DNA from: Candolleomyces eurysporus
Lineage: Eukaryota; Basidiomycota; Agaricomycetes; Agaricales; Psathyrellaceae
DNA: 64,000 bases
Assembly (NCBI GenBank): GCA_027579435.1
Contig: JANBPK010000725.1
Location: 186,001 to 250,000, forward strand
Direction of reading: 5' to 3'
Position numbers and translations under genes: made by a program. Below are positions 1 through 15,623 of the stretch, piece by piece; positions within the stretch are counted from its first letter, which is position 1, and each line of letters begins with the position of its first letter. The notes under the pieces were generated by a model, which worked only from the letters and a program-made list of their open reading frames with translations, was not told where the DNA came from and did not search any database.

Positions 1-201
1 ATAACTGATGTACTGCGGCTTGTCGACGTCCACAACCAAATCGAGATTTTCGAATTCATGAAGCCTACCATTTGCGCGAACGCGCTTGATATCATGTAGC
101 AATATTTAAAGACCCGTACTAAGCACCAATACCTGGCGTACTGCGGCTTTTTCGCAACCAAAGCGCTCCATCTCCCTCCCTAGGCCCCAAGATTATCACA
201 A

Positions 202-1314
202 ATGGAACTTCCTCTATCCTCTGGGACCGGGCTTGGTTCGATGCAAGGCCACATCGACAGACAGTTCTGGTCCTCTTTGATGAAACTAGACGAAGTGGAG
301 GTCGCCTGGTTGAAGGACGGTGCGCGTTTCATCCGACGCATAGCTGATCGGAGTCTCAATTCGGAATTCATTAGAGGAAGTCTGGCGGACCACCAAACAT
401 TGGTATGAGGCTTTCGTAAACGATCCTGTTTACCACTACACCAGAGCAGTATGCGTGTTCAAGCTTTTCGTTAACGGAATCAGTCTCAGCTTGACTCATT
501 GTACCGTTGGTAGGACGAAAAGGAAACGCCCGGGAGAAAACTGGCTACAAGGATCACCAGATCCTGCGTACTTCATGCGTGGAGAAGGACGAAAATCATT
601 ATCACCGTGAACCATGGCTCCTCTCTCGTCATCGCGTACGCATTCTAAAGTATCTATCATGGACGTCCCTAACCATCGTCTCGAATTTGAAGAATTCCTC
701 CCTCTGCATCCCCAAAGCCTAGGGATGTGCTGCTGGACTGGTTTGCAGAGACGGTCGTGAAAATCAGGAACAAGGCTTTGAGCAAGGAACAGAAAAAGGT
801 AGGGCAATAGCATCCCCTGCATGTACCGTTTAAATTAGGCACTGGGCTCACAACTTACTCTCCGGTCAGCGAACGACAGAATTTCAAATGAAGGCGAACG
901 AGGTCATCTCCGAAAAAATTGGGGACAGAAAAAAGGAGATGATTTACATCGGCCTCGTCTTCACAGCGCCGGAAAGCCAGGGACGTGGTTACGCCAGTGC
1001 CCTCCTCGGCACTATCACTAGGCTGGTACGGTTTTTCCACTACTTAAATGTTGGATGTCATTCATTATTCACCAAAACGATCTGAAGGCTGACGTGCTTG
1101 GACAAGCTTGCTGGCTTGTTTCCGGTGATATTGCAAACGAGCGTTTCTACAACTCCCACGGTTTCAAGAGCGTTGGTGAAGCTGTTCTGGGGACCGATAA
1201 TCCAGATTGGCATGGAGCACCCATACGAGTTCAAGTTGTGAGTAATTTCTAGCGACAATACGGGTGATGGATCTAGGATACTGACCCCTGTGTTAGATGG
1301 TGAGGGAGCCGTGA
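202..1314 (+). CDS. GNAT-family N-acetyltransferase
   Basis: Multi-exon gene for a GCN5-related N-acetyltransferase, which moves an acetyl group from acetyl-CoA to an unknown amine. The clearest exon (about 888-1026) carries the acetyl-CoA binding motif A as SQGRGYASALL. The next coding exon holds the family C-terminal part (ANERFYNSHGFKSVGE). The last intron joins VQV to a tiny exon MVREP-stop at 1297-1314. Earlier coding pieces lie near 395-450 (HWYEAFVNDPVY) and 719-800 (LLDWFAETVVKIRNK). The start is uncertain; 202 is the first ATG of a plausible first exon and the 5' exon chain was not fully resolved. The gene converges on the OPT transporter with 15 bp between stop codons. The fold is clear; the substrate cannot be told. 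Confidence 0.7.
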
Positions 1315-1329
1315 AGCGTAGGGTACCCG

Positions 1330-4300
1330 TCAACTTGCGTTACAGTAATCTACATTACCCTCGAGAGGATTGCCGAACCACTGAAATACGAGAAGTTAGC
1401 TCTGATTCAGCAATCACCGACGTAAAAATCGCAACGTACCTTGAAGAATGGTTTGTAAGCGCTCATACCTCCAAGAACGGTGAACGACAATAGCAAAATC
1501 ATGAGTTGTGAACCTCCGTCCAAAGCTCCTCCCAGGGAGAGAAGAGATGCTTCCGATCCCTTCTTGTACTTTTTCATAAACCAACATCGACAAACGACTG
1601 CCACGATCATGGTCGATAACACGGACGACGTGTTTCCGTACGTCATCATGGAGGATGCCTAGGACAAACCAGGCCGTGCTGAGTCGCAACGAAAGCTCGG
1701 ATTGAAAGCTCCCCAGCACTCACCACGAACACCACTGGCAACATGACAACACTGCCATTGAAGATAGCCGTGTTTGGAAAGTCCTTATGCAGCGCATACT
1801 GAATGCTAGTCGCTGCAAATCCAATCACAGACCCAAAGGGTATGATAGCATAGCGCCCCCGAATGCTATAGAGCTCTTTTGCTAGTGACCATGTCACCGC
1901 CTCGCTATTCATGATTTGAGTAAGCTGTCCGCTCCAGATATTCAAACCGAGGGCGCTGACGAGGTTGACTCGTTCATTTTTGACAATCGGGATCATCACC
2001 ACTAACAGTGAGTTTCGCCTATTGAGATCGTAAGCTTGAAAGCTAACGGCGGGCTGACTTACAGAAATTAACCACTCCACCTAACGATTCGTGAGCCCCC
2101 AAGAATGATTTGACATGCGGCGTACTTACCCAGAACAAGACCCCAAAGGACGCAGCAGAACGTCACTCTCGAGGGCAACTTTGTTTGGTTTCCAAATTTC
2201 ATCTGGCTAGTGGCGTACACGCTGGTTGACACTGCGCTGTTGGACCACATCGCAAACTAGAGCACCCATAGCTTGGTAAATGCAGGAAATGAGAAGGATG
2301 CAAAGCAGCCTACTTACGTAAAGGATTGCCAAAGGTCTGCCTGGAAAAATGGCAGCCCCTACCATTTTAGAGACATGCAGAAAGCTAAACTCGACGCCTA
2401 GGTGTCCATAGAGAGCGGTCGAAGTAGGCTGGATATTGATTAGAGGCCATTGTCCAAAAGAGAAAGGCAAACGGAACTGACAATCGCTATCGTGCCGACA
2501 AGCAATGCACCAAGAAATGAAACCTGAGAAATGTGCAGGTGCTGCCGCAGTACCACCGTGATTCCTGACATTATCGGTTATTTACCTGGTTCAATGCACC
2601 GCAAGAACGAATTACCTGAGAAAAAGGAGAGAAATATGAGGATAGAATACCACCACCCCGGGGTATTCTGCAAATGCCGTTTCGTCAGCACGCCAAGAAA
2701 CAGCCAAAAGACGCAAAACCGCTCACGGACGACGACTGAGCTGTATTAGCGGACCCATGCGATCCTTTTGCTCTAGCTCGAAAAGGCCAGAGAGCCTCAA
2801 CGCCAATGAAAAGCAAAGCATGGGCGATGAGGCTGCCAAACTGGAGATAGGAGAAATGCGAACTTTGATCGTACTAGGCGATACCCTTTAAGAGATTAGG
2901 ACGCACAGCAAGGTTAGAGGCCACGCTCGTCCATATGGAAGCACTAGTGAGCCCCGGAAGGCCAGCTACCCTCAACAGGCCATAGTCCACGGTGAAACGG
3001 TCATCGAGAACACCAGACTGGTCAAAGACCTGTCCATGAGAGTCGAACATCGCCGTGGAGATGATTGGGAGGATGCGTGACTTTAAGTGGTATATCGTCA
3101 GTATCAGCACCTCTGGGTAAGAGGACATTAAAACTTACGTTCCAGAGGTTCGAATAATAGATAGCTGTCACAGCAGCGTAGCAGATCATGTATCCGGCCC
3201 ATGTATTGACTACAAAGAGTCGAGCATTAGCTCTGGTAAAATGGGTCAACAAACCTCCTCGGCACCTTGATAAGAGATAGGCTGCGTCAAGCACCTAAAG
3301 AGGCGGTCAGACCCTGTTTAGAGCGACGCACTGAGACACTAGTAGTAGAAGTCACTGACGCTGCTCCAATATACTGCCAGTCAAAAGAAAGACTAAGCAA
3401 ACCCAAACCCTCATTGCCACCCGCGCCGCCAAAGATATTGGTAAAGATTTGCCTGACGTTTTGCGTGGCACTTCGGGAAGAAAGGCAAAATGCGCTGACA
3501 CCCGTCAGAAGGGGGAAGATATACGCAGGTACAATCTCGTAAATGAACGCCCCAGCGAAGGCGATCCCGAATTGTCGGCTGGGCTTCGATACATCGACAG
3601 TTGATGGTGTCGGTCGGTGAAGGTCTTCAAACAATCAATTTGTAAAGACGATTGATCAAGGACGGAAGGCTACGTACCTGTTAACAAAGACAACGCAGGC
3701 AGCATGTTGGGAAAGACATATTTCGACGAGGTGGCCGTAATCGAGTCCAGCAAGCCAGCAACGCCACATCTAGAGAAGAATGGCGGATTAAACATGAAAA
3801 CGTCCCAAGAACTCTGATGAACGAAGCACACATACCCAAATCCCGCAGTAGCAAAGATCCCCAGAAACGCAACCAAAAGGTCGACTTCCGTGTCGTAATA
3901 CAGCTGTCGAAATAGGTTATCACAGTGGTCAAAGAACAGTTGAGACGAAAAGCCAGAATACGCACCTTTTGTACGGCAAACGTCTGTACGGCCAGACTTC
4001 CTCTGGCAGCGGAAACGGCTATAATGCTCGCCATGGCATGCTATCGGGAGGAGGACGTGTTTTTTCCTGAAGTAGCTCCAAAGAAAAAAGTGAACTAACC
4101 TCATTCATACCGAAAGCACTGCTACACGGTAACACCCACTCCCAAACGACACCAAGCACGTAGATGAGTAGAACCAGAAACGGACTAGAGACCGACGGGT
4201 ACACCAGCTTGAAGATATACACCTGAAAAGAAACACCCTCCCGGATGAGGACCAAGGTAAAGGAGAGCAATCGTTGTGCACTTACCTGATAGATGCACGC

Positions 4301-4564
4301 AGCCAACGCACCAACAAGCGTTCCAATAATCAGCGGTCGAACTATAGGCGACGAGGCGCTGCTATCTGTGCGCAAGTGAATTGTCTGAACAAAACCATCC
4401 ACTGCAGGAGTCCAAATAAAGCCGTTGGACGGGGCCGTCGGAATAGACCATTCAGCTGTCCAAGAATCGCCTTCAACCTCAACCTTCTCGTCCCCTACCT
4501 CGATTGACGACGGCGAGGGTGGATACGACTGCTGGACACTAATATCTGGGCTAACCCTCTTCAT
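1330..4564 (-). CDS. OPT-family oligopeptide transporter
   Basis: Many-exon polytopic membrane protein of the oligopeptide transporter (OPT) family, which moves small peptides or peptide-like chelates with protons across the plasma membrane or an internal membrane. Family signatures appear in order: a soluble N-terminus starting MKRVSPDIS, a first helix RPLIIGTLVGALAAC, then AFIYEIVPAYIFPLLTG, the hallmark NIFGGAGGNEGLGLLSLSFDWQYIG, IWSGQLTQIMNSEAVTWSLA, and near the end LGGALDGGSQLMILLLSF. A last intron joins FFK to WFGNPLEGNVDYCNAS-stop, fixing the end at 1330. Introns are about 50-60 nt. I see no obvious break, though not every splice site was checked. The substrate is unknown. Confidence 0.85.
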
Positions 4565-8125
<3,561 letters not shown>

Positions 8126-9478
8126 ATGCGAACCCTCTCTCTTGTCACCGCTCTCCTCGCTGCAGGCTCTGTGTTAGGCTCCCCAGTGGACTCGGCCACG
8201 GAAGAACGTGTTTCTGCATGTACATTGGTCTCCTCCACTGGTAGTGGCTCGCACTCACCCATCCCTGCTGACAGCTGCGTATAACGACCTGGTGTACTAC
8301 TACAAATGTTGGCTTCTTCCACATCCTTCCCAAGCATCTCACAGACAATCCCACCAGATGCTTCGTCGGCGTATCTGCCTTTCTGCCCTCATCCCAACGG
8401 AAACGTCTATGTTTCCCGCGTATGCTGACTACAGTTTTATACTCACTCCGTTCGACTCAAGCTTGCTTTAGATCAGCGACTTGTGGACCGACACCCAGGG
8501 ATTCATCGCTCGGGATGACAAGAAAAAGGAGATAGTCGTCGTCCTCCGCGGAAGGTATGGGAGGTACTGCCCATCCCAAACTCTATGTACTCACGAGGAG
8601 TAGTGTTTCGATTCAGAACTATATAACCGATATCTCTATATTCCTGACTCCTCTCGTTGTGCGGGGAGTCATTGAAAAGGGTGAGTCGCATACCGTATCG
8701 TGCCACGTATCCCTCTCATGCCTTCCCTCAGAACCTGCGCGCGTCCACTCAGGTTTCCTCAACGCGTGAGCTGACGCATTGTGTAGTCGTCCACCCATTC
8801 ACTGATTGGCCTGTAACGATATAGCTGGAACGCTGTCGCCACGAGCACAATCAAGGCCATCCGCGATGAACTGGCGCAGCATCCCGGCTACTCCATCGTG
8901 GTCTCTGGCCACTCCCTTGGAGGTGCTCTCGCCAGCTTGGCTGGTATTTCTCTCAAGAGGGCCTTCCCTTCTGTGTAAGTTGATTCTCGTGCTCTTGTGT
9001 GATCACTCAGGCTGCTCAATTGTGTTACGATCCAGTCCCCTCCGCGTGTTTACCTACGGCCAACCGCGTACCGGTAACGAGGACTATGCCCTTTTACTCA
9101 ACAAGGAAATAGGTACCCGGAACCTCTATCGCGGAGTCCATACCTGGGACGGGTGAGTCACACTTCCGTGTCCCGACCCAGACCGACGATTGAACGCGAC
9201 ATATCCAGCGTCCCGACTATAATCCCCACCGCTGCAGGGTACAGGCACCACGGTACTGAATACTGGAGCACCGTCGACCCTGTTACTCCGGAGAACACAC
9301 GCGCTTGTGATCCCAATGGCGAAGATCTTAGCTGCTCCGCCCAAATCTTCTCGACAGGGATCAACCCGCCTCATACAGTCGTGAGTGACCATTTTCATTG
9401 CTTGTCCCGATTGCGGAATAAAAAACGATCCATATCCAGTACTACAACATCTTGGCTGGGACCCCTTACTGCATCTAG
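8126..9478 (+). CDS. Secreted class 3 lipase / feruloyl-esterase-like hydrolase
   Basis: Alpha/beta hydrolase of the fungal lipase class 3 group, expected to cleave ester bonds in lipids or plant-wall feruloyl esters outside the cell. It starts with a signal peptide (MRTLSLVTALLAAGSVLGS). Eight or so short introns break it. Exons read YYYKYASSAY, DTQGFIARDDKKKEIVVVLRGS, VSIQNYITD and VHSGFLNAWNAV. The nucleophile elbow is GHSLGG (about 8910-8930). Then come FTYGQPRTGNEDYALLLN, the acid residue in HTWDGVPTIIP, GYRHHGTEYWSTVDP, and the catalytic histidine in NPPHTVYYNILAGTPYCI-stop. Serine, aspartate and histidine of the triad are all present. Lipase versus feruloyl esterase cannot be settled from sequence alone. 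Confidence 0.93.
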
Positions 9479-9620
9479 AAGGACGAGGGTGGCGATGGCG
9501 CAACATCCATGGTTTTTCCTTTTCTTTTACATATACTCGCAATCGCAATTCCATTTTTTTNGTCCGTGAACGACGATGGCACTGAGTACGAGAAGAAAAG
9601 AAGCCGAGCATTGGGTATCC

Positions 9621-10560
9621 TCAGCGGATTGAATCGCGTCGCGTCGGACCCCGATTTTCGGACGCCGGTTTTCGACCTCTCTTCCTTCCTTCCCTCTTCC
9701 TCGCTTGCACCGATTTAGCAAACTGTGCTCCATCTGTAGCAAGATCTATTCGCACATGTCTACCGGCGAGAAACCCGAGATAGTCTTTCTCGACAAGCTC
9801 ACGGAGGCAACACGGAGACACAGTGCGCGTCGATTCATCTGAACACTTGGTCTCGTCATCTACTTGACAGAACCCGATCCGGAGGTAGATATGCTCGTGC
9901 AGATGGCTTACCGATCTACCCTTCGATGCAAATCGAATCGGCAGGCGAGATACCGATGAAATCAACTCGTTGCGGACATCGACCACGCTCATTATCGCAC
10001 TCCGCCCTTTCGTCTTCCGGACTTTGCAATCAAAGACAAACGGAGGCTGGCGGATCATTACTAGGATATTGGGCGCTTACCATTGAAACAATTATTCGAC
10101 CCTGGCATTTGATGCGAAGTGTCAGTTCTCTTGGGGTACGATCAAAAGAAGAAAAGAAGGTATCCGTTACAATGTCCCTTGAAACAATCGGTCAGTAAAC
10201 CCGATCTGAGGGTCATCCCGTTCGACTGGAATTCAAGCAAAGTTGCCGTGTCTTTGAGTTTTCTTGATTGACCAACAAGTTTCTGAATCCAGTGCTCCCG
10301 CGGGTAGTACGTTGCTATCACCACGGCACTTGGCCGCCTATTTGGTGATCTTCGTGATAGAGGAATGGTTTGGCGTTACAAGAATTGATCTCTCTAATGC
10401 CAGGTGGAGCGGACGATAGGCGCTCGTGGTCCGCTCGGACCGGCACAACCCAAACCCGATTATCTTGATTGAGCACTGCCGCTATGTGCCCTTGGGTATC
10501 ATTACGCCTCTTCAAGACGCTTTGCACGTATCGTGCACCTCCACAGGTTTTCTCTCCATC
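9621..10560 (-). CDS. Weak candidate gene, unknown function
   Basis: Between the lipase and the F-box gene the minus strand has three protein-like stretches in roughly collinear order: one near 10330-10560 (HIAAVLNQDNRVWVVPVRAD), one near 10160-10324 (VIATYYPREHWIQKLVGQ) and one at about 9621-10058 (IMSVVDVRNELISSV, then CCLRELVEKDYLGFLAGRH). They change frame between pieces, which could be introns, a decayed gene, or chance. I recognise no family. If real, it runs head-to-head with the F-box gene and tail-to-tail with the lipase. The limits given are only the outer edges of the open stretches. Confidence 0.3.
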
Positions 10561-10622
10561 TTCGTAGCAGACTGGCAGTGAAGGAACTACTCTGGTATCC
10601 CGGGACAAGGAAAGAGTTAACG

Positions 10623-12279
10623 ATGTTTCGAAATGAGTTACAGGGGATGAGCGCCTCCGCAAAGGGCTCTAGCTTCGCGAAACCAACCCTGACATCGATG
10701 CCTCAAGAGATACTCGTCATGATCGTCGGAGCGCTGAGTCGGAAGGACATAATGCGATTGCGAAAGGTTGTCGACCTGTATCCCAATTTCTTTTAGAGCA
10801 AGTGCTGACAGGACGCACAGACTTGCAAACTTTTGGAGAAAATATCGTATGACCGTGTGGCCTGGCGAGCCATCTTCCTCAACTATCTACGTACAGCCCT
10901 CCCAAATCCTTACTTTCTGCCGAAGCCCTTGCAAGAATGTTCATCCGGGGTTATCGAGCAATGCCTCGCCAGCTGGGAGGCAGAATGGGCTCCGACCATT
11001 CCAACAACTGAACGTGTAATTCGGACGTCTCTGGACCAAATTGGCAGAAGATCAGTCTTAGCTACGTATCTACTCCCGGGTGGTCGTTGGCTGCTCGCTG
11101 GCTATACGGATGGATCCGTTTGGTACTTCGACCTGGGTGCCGATGACACCATATCCCCCCNTCCTTCTCATCGAATCACCTTATCCCGAATCCCTCACAT
11201 CCGAGAACCATGTACGCATGGTATTCAACGTCGACCTCCTCTCCGATGTAGCGCAAGCTTCACCACCTGGGAGTTACCACCTCGCTCAATTCAACATCGC
11301 TATTGTTGCCTCTCACCTCAGCCACTCTGTGGACACCATCGTCAGTGTCTGGAAAGTTCAAGTTGTCTTCGAACATGGCTCCGCGACCGGGCTTCGTAAA
11401 GTGGAGCTTCTATCCACATTCCACGAGGAGGATTCTGCTATTTTCTGGTCGTGTAATCTATACGGGACAACGGTGGCATATGCAGTGCACCCGAATAATG
11501 GGAGCTCGTCGACTATCGTTGTCGATTGGTCAGAGGCTTCTGGTCAAACAGATATCGGCAGCGTCTTACGGAGGTACATTCCGTCGCTGTGGGCGAACAG
11601 TGTAAGCTCACTTTACCCCTTCCTCTCAAGTTTGGCTCTAACGAAGCCCCCCAATAGTCGAATCGCGCCATTCTTCTGCCAGGAGACCGAATTCTCGTAG
11701 TGGCAAGCTGGGAGGGTGAGGGTGAGCAGCATATGGGCCAGATACAAGGAGTGCACTGGCGTCAAGACTGCACGGCAACCTCGACGCCCCTTTCCCGGAT
11801 AGACCACCCTATACCACCCGTTTCAAGTTCGTGGAGATGCAGCCCTCCTTTCATCTATGTGAATTACATTACCCCACTCTCAGTTATTGCGGGCGAACTT
11901 CGATTTGTGGTGCCGGCCTGTGGGCATCTCTACGGTCTCATCATCCCCCTTTCCACTGGGCTCGGTGCCGAGGACACACATATCCAAGTTGAAACTCTGG
12001 CAGCCGTAGAGAACGATTTCGGACCACAACTGCATGGTGTTGGCTATCATCAAGCGTTTTGCATGAGTATAAATGGACCTGTTTCTGCGACGAGATACAG
12101 CTGGCCCGGTGGCTCCCGGCAGTGTTGTGTATCCAGGAGCATGCTGGAGTATAAAGTGGCTCGGGCGGTCTACTTACACTCGAAAGGGAGGTTTTTTNGA
12201 CGAATACAACCACCGCATAGTCATTGCTTCCGAAAGTCGCGCTGAAATTCGTATCATCACAATGTACCCTTTGTATTAA
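10623..12279 (+). CDS. F-box protein with propeller-like C-terminal region
   Basis: Likely substrate adaptor of an SCF ubiquitin ligase. The N-terminus from MFRNELQG contains an F-box-like helix set (LTSMPQEILVMIVGALSRKD, then after one intron TCKLLEKISYDRVAWRAIF). A long region of beta-rich repeats follows (ATYLLPGGRWLLAGYTDGSV; later FVVPACGHLYGLIIPL), resembling WD/propeller strands as in other fungal F-box proteins. It ends DEYNHRIVIASESRAEI to MYPLY-stop. The reading frame shifts at N 11161 (after a C-run) and N 12198 (after a T-run), so the gene is probably intact. At least two short introns are present (after LRK, and around 11600-11657). The target is unknown. Confidence 0.75.
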
Positions 12280-13523
12280 TGAAGAACAAGTTAACTAGCT
12301 AATGCAGGAACACAGGCTTTGACAAAGGTTAATGGTGACTCATAAATCGCCTGTAACTAGCAATTAAAACGTACCAGCGTGGTCAGTAGCTTGAAGCGTT
12401 AACTGGCCCCGAAGTGGTCTTCGCATAAAGCTTGATTGCGGTCAAATTGCCACAATCTCTCCAAAGCAGAGGCTTGCCTGTCACGGTCAAGTGTTGCTCC
12501 GTGCGCAAGTCCGTGCACAAGTCAAGCTCCGGGCAGGAGCTCCCTATATATAGCTTGTAGCTAGCTCTTTGTGGCTTTCCCCGCCGAATCAGCTCCTTAC
12601 ATTCTTGCCCCTCCACCGTCGTCCCTCGTTCTTACGCCTGAAGTTTTCCATCCCTGAAAACCTTTCTCGTGACATTGCCGTGCATAAACCCTGGATAAGT
12701 CTAGGCAACCAAAGTCCAGAAGACAAGGCGGCTAATAATATCTCGGGCGGTGGGCGGTGGGCGCTTTGCGTAACAGATCTAATTTTCAACTTGTTCCATT
12801 CGTCGTAATTGGCATTTTGTCTCCTTAATCGGAGGTGCTGAAGGAATGTTGAGCTCCCTCTTCCCCTTTTCTCGGACTCCTGGATATCAAGATCTGCGCC
12901 ATTAATCTAGCTAGAAATCTGAGTGGTCGGCAGCCGAGAGAGGGTGTGCAAAAGAGTGATTTCCGTGATCTGTAAGTAACAGTACTAGGACGCAAATCAT
13001 TACCCCCTTCTGCATGATCCACCCAATTCCGAGATCGTTTCAGCGAGGGGCATCCGTCAAGCAAAGCTATAAACTTAGATTTTCGACTTTTTATCATTCA
13101 ATTTGAAGTCCAAGTAACGACTACTATCAGCGATCACGACGGCAAGCGCTAAGACGGCGTTCGCGCTCAGAAGCGATGTGGATCAATCACCACCCAAAGA
13201 TGATGTCCAATGTCCAAACGCGGAACCGGGCACCTCGAGAAGGGTGCGCGGTGTGCTATCTCCACAATTCCTGACATTTCTTTCCCGGAGAGTCAGGAGA
13301 CAGACTGTTCCTCGGGGTACCTCTTGACATAGGCGCTGATCTTAGCACTACCCCCAAATATTTTCTAGTCCATAAAGAGGAATCGCTGAGCGCTGAGGAG
13401 GCAGTCGAGAAATAAAAGGAGAGCAAGGGAGTATTTGTCTACCCAAAGTTTCCATTTCTTCACCCATATTCACTCACTTTCACTGACTCCTCTCTGTTTT
13501 CCTGCTCGCTCCTTTTCAAAAAA
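12280..13523. other. Long intergenic region with an unassigned TATA box
   Basis: No convincing coding region. A strong TATA-like tract (TATATATA, 12545-12552) is followed by a pyrimidine-rich stretch at about 12570-12640, looking like a core promoter without a recognised gene. Near the right end, AATAAAAGG at 13411-13419 plus a CT-rich stretch likely form the PLAC8 promoter and leader. Confidence 0.45.
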
Positions 13524-14221
13524 ATGTCGTACAAAGTACGTATGATCTGAGCTTGTTGCTGGGCCTTTGCAGATCTCTGACCATGCACCTTGAATCTATG
13601 CGACATTCAACAGGAACAAGCCCCGATGACGATCGTACCAGGTGGTGGTAACAGGAACGCGAAGAACCTTCCCGTCACCAAAGACGGACGTCGTGAATGG
13701 AGTAACACTCTATGCTCTTGCTGCGACGAGCCTGGCACTTGTAAGTGATTTCCCTTTCTTTTGAGTCGCTTACTTCTCCCGTTGCTAACCATGGCCTCTT
13801 AGGTATGCTCGCGACTTGTTTCCCGTGCGTCGTGTTCGGGCAAGTGAGGGCCCGCCACGAGCACCTCGTCCACCAAGGCACCCCTCTGGCTGAAAATCCA
13901 ATTTGCACCTCTGACTGCTGGCTGCATCTCGTCACTGCGTGCTGTGGTATAAATTTTGTTGTTCAGGTGCGTGATGCGCTCTTTAAATCCATTCTTGACT
14001 GACTAGTCTATCTCTTGTTACTGTTTCTTCTTCACCGACGCAAAATTATATTTAATTAATATTCACAGGCGATGGTCCGAAAGAGCCTTCGCTCCCGATA
14101 CAGGATCAGCGGCGGCTGCTGCGAAGATGTGTGCACAGCGTGCTTCTGCACGCCTTGCGAACTCGTGCAGGAGGTGCGAGAGGTCGAGTTGGAGGAGCAA
14201 AGTTTGGGATATACGAGATAG
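13524..14221 (+). CDS. PLAC8-family cysteine-rich protein
   Basis: Four-exon gene for a small PLAC8 (DUF614) protein. The family includes plant cell-number regulators and metal-resistance proteins and fungal membrane-associated proteins of unclear role. Exons read MSYK, then EQAPMTIVPGGGNRN to CSCCDEPGT, then CMLATCFPCVVFGQ to CCGINFVVQ, and last CCEDVCTACFCTPCELVQEV to SLGYTR-stop. The PLAC8 cysteine pattern and the CCxxxxC...C..C...Q motif are complete. One hydrophobic stretch (LHLVTACCGINFVVQ) sits between the cysteine blocks. The start at 13524 follows a CT-rich leader and gives a four-residue first exon ending at GTACGT. Length (about 120-130 residues) is normal for the family. Confidence 0.93.
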
Positions 14222-14902
14222 TAGATTTCTCGGATGTATACCCTAGTCGATCAATGTTTGAATTTGACCCGTTATTACCTTCAAGTTGGTATTCGCCACA
14301 CCGAAGGGATCCGGAGTGGCTGGGCACTGATGATGGACACCGCGGCACACTGACGGCAGACTTGCTTCGGTCCGGACGTGGGACATGGCTAATTCTGACT
14401 CGGTCCCTCGAGTCAAGCTGGGTGCCCCGGTGGGTTTACATGACAAGAATGTAGTGTAGGCAAAACAAACCTCAGCGTTCCACCACCACCACCTCTTGGG
14501 CTGAATTTTGCGTTCTCCTGCCTCAGCACGACGATGAGACCCTGGAGGGCGTCTCCCTGCCGTCGTTTGGCGAAGGCAGAGTCGGGCAACATCGTGCGAA
14601 GATTGTGAATTGGCAGTGCTGCGCCGTTCCTGTTAAATCAAGGCTTGCGGAGTTTGGACTTGCCTACCTCTTTCCTCTACACCACATCAAGTCTATTCTT
14701 CTTTCGTTTGCGAAGGTTTTCGTAAGTATACAAACATGAGCGGGCTATTGGGCGTCTCTGCTTAGCCCACTGCCCCGCTAACAGGTCATTTCGCGCATTC
14801 GCGCTCCCCTCCATCCTCCCCCAGCAAGTCCAGTCTGAAGACCCGTTACGAAGCTGGCAAACCCCAGCAGCCCCCGTTCCTTTCTCGTACGATACCAGCC
14901 CA

Positions 14903-15623
14903 ATGATGACCAGCAGCAAGGCCTACTTTGAGCTCGAGGATGGGTCTCAAGTCGTGTTGGAGCGGTTGGATGAGCTCTCAATCAAGAACCTGGACTGCGA
15001 GGATCTGTGCGCACCCGTCTTTCCCTCCCCTTCGCTCCCACTGACCGTGATCAAAGTGATGACTCGTCCAGCTACTGCACCGCTTCGCTTCCGACACCAG
15101 AAGCCCCCCGGGTCGATTTCACCCTCCCAGCGACCGCCAAGCCCTCCCCATAGTGTGTTCGACGCAATTCCATACATCTCTCTGACCTTACATTTCCCAT
15201 AGCCAATCCCCGCTCGATTTGTGGTACGAAGAGAGCGACGGGCCTATGGTTCCCCCACCCGCTCCTCGAATGAAGGATTTGGATTCCTTCACCGAGGGAA
15301 CGGGCTGCGGCAGCTTTGAAGACCTGCCTTGCGCTGCCACCAACGAACTGGGCGAACTCATCCACCCCACCACAGAGACCACCATCTCTCTCTTGCCCCC
15401 CTCCGACACTCTCAAGGTCTCAATTGAGAAGTGGAGAGAGACCATCTCTGTGGGGTCGACTGTTCCCATGAAGCGACGACGTTCGCCATCACCTGAAGAT
15501 AACCGTTATGTCCGTCGCATCCGCCCAAGGGTCCGCGCAATGTCCTTGCCGTCGTCGTTCAAGGCATTCACAGACTTCCTTGGCTTCCCTTCCACACGAG
15601 ATGAGCCAGAGGCTCCAGATTAA
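14903..15623 (+). CDS. Unknown protein, two or more exons
   Basis: A coding stretch starts MMTSSKAYFELEDGS and runs to a proline-rich part (PPSPPHS). An intron of about 30-50 nt (ending CATAG at 15202) leads to a second exon (SPLDLWYEESDGPMVPPPAP) that runs without stop to EAPD at 15623. The second exon has an acidic start, a basic cluster (MKRRRSPSPEDNRYVRRIRP) that could be a nuclear localisation signal, and no membrane helix. The first frame stays open upstream to about 14785, just after an acceptor-like AACAG, with a consensus donor GTAAGT at 14720, so a further 5' exon is possible. No family recognised. Confidence 0.5.

Noticed and set aside
9..163. Short direct repeat GTACTGCGGCT near positions 10 and 138
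   Set aside because: Only about 12 bases match well; too short to support a repeat or regulatory call.
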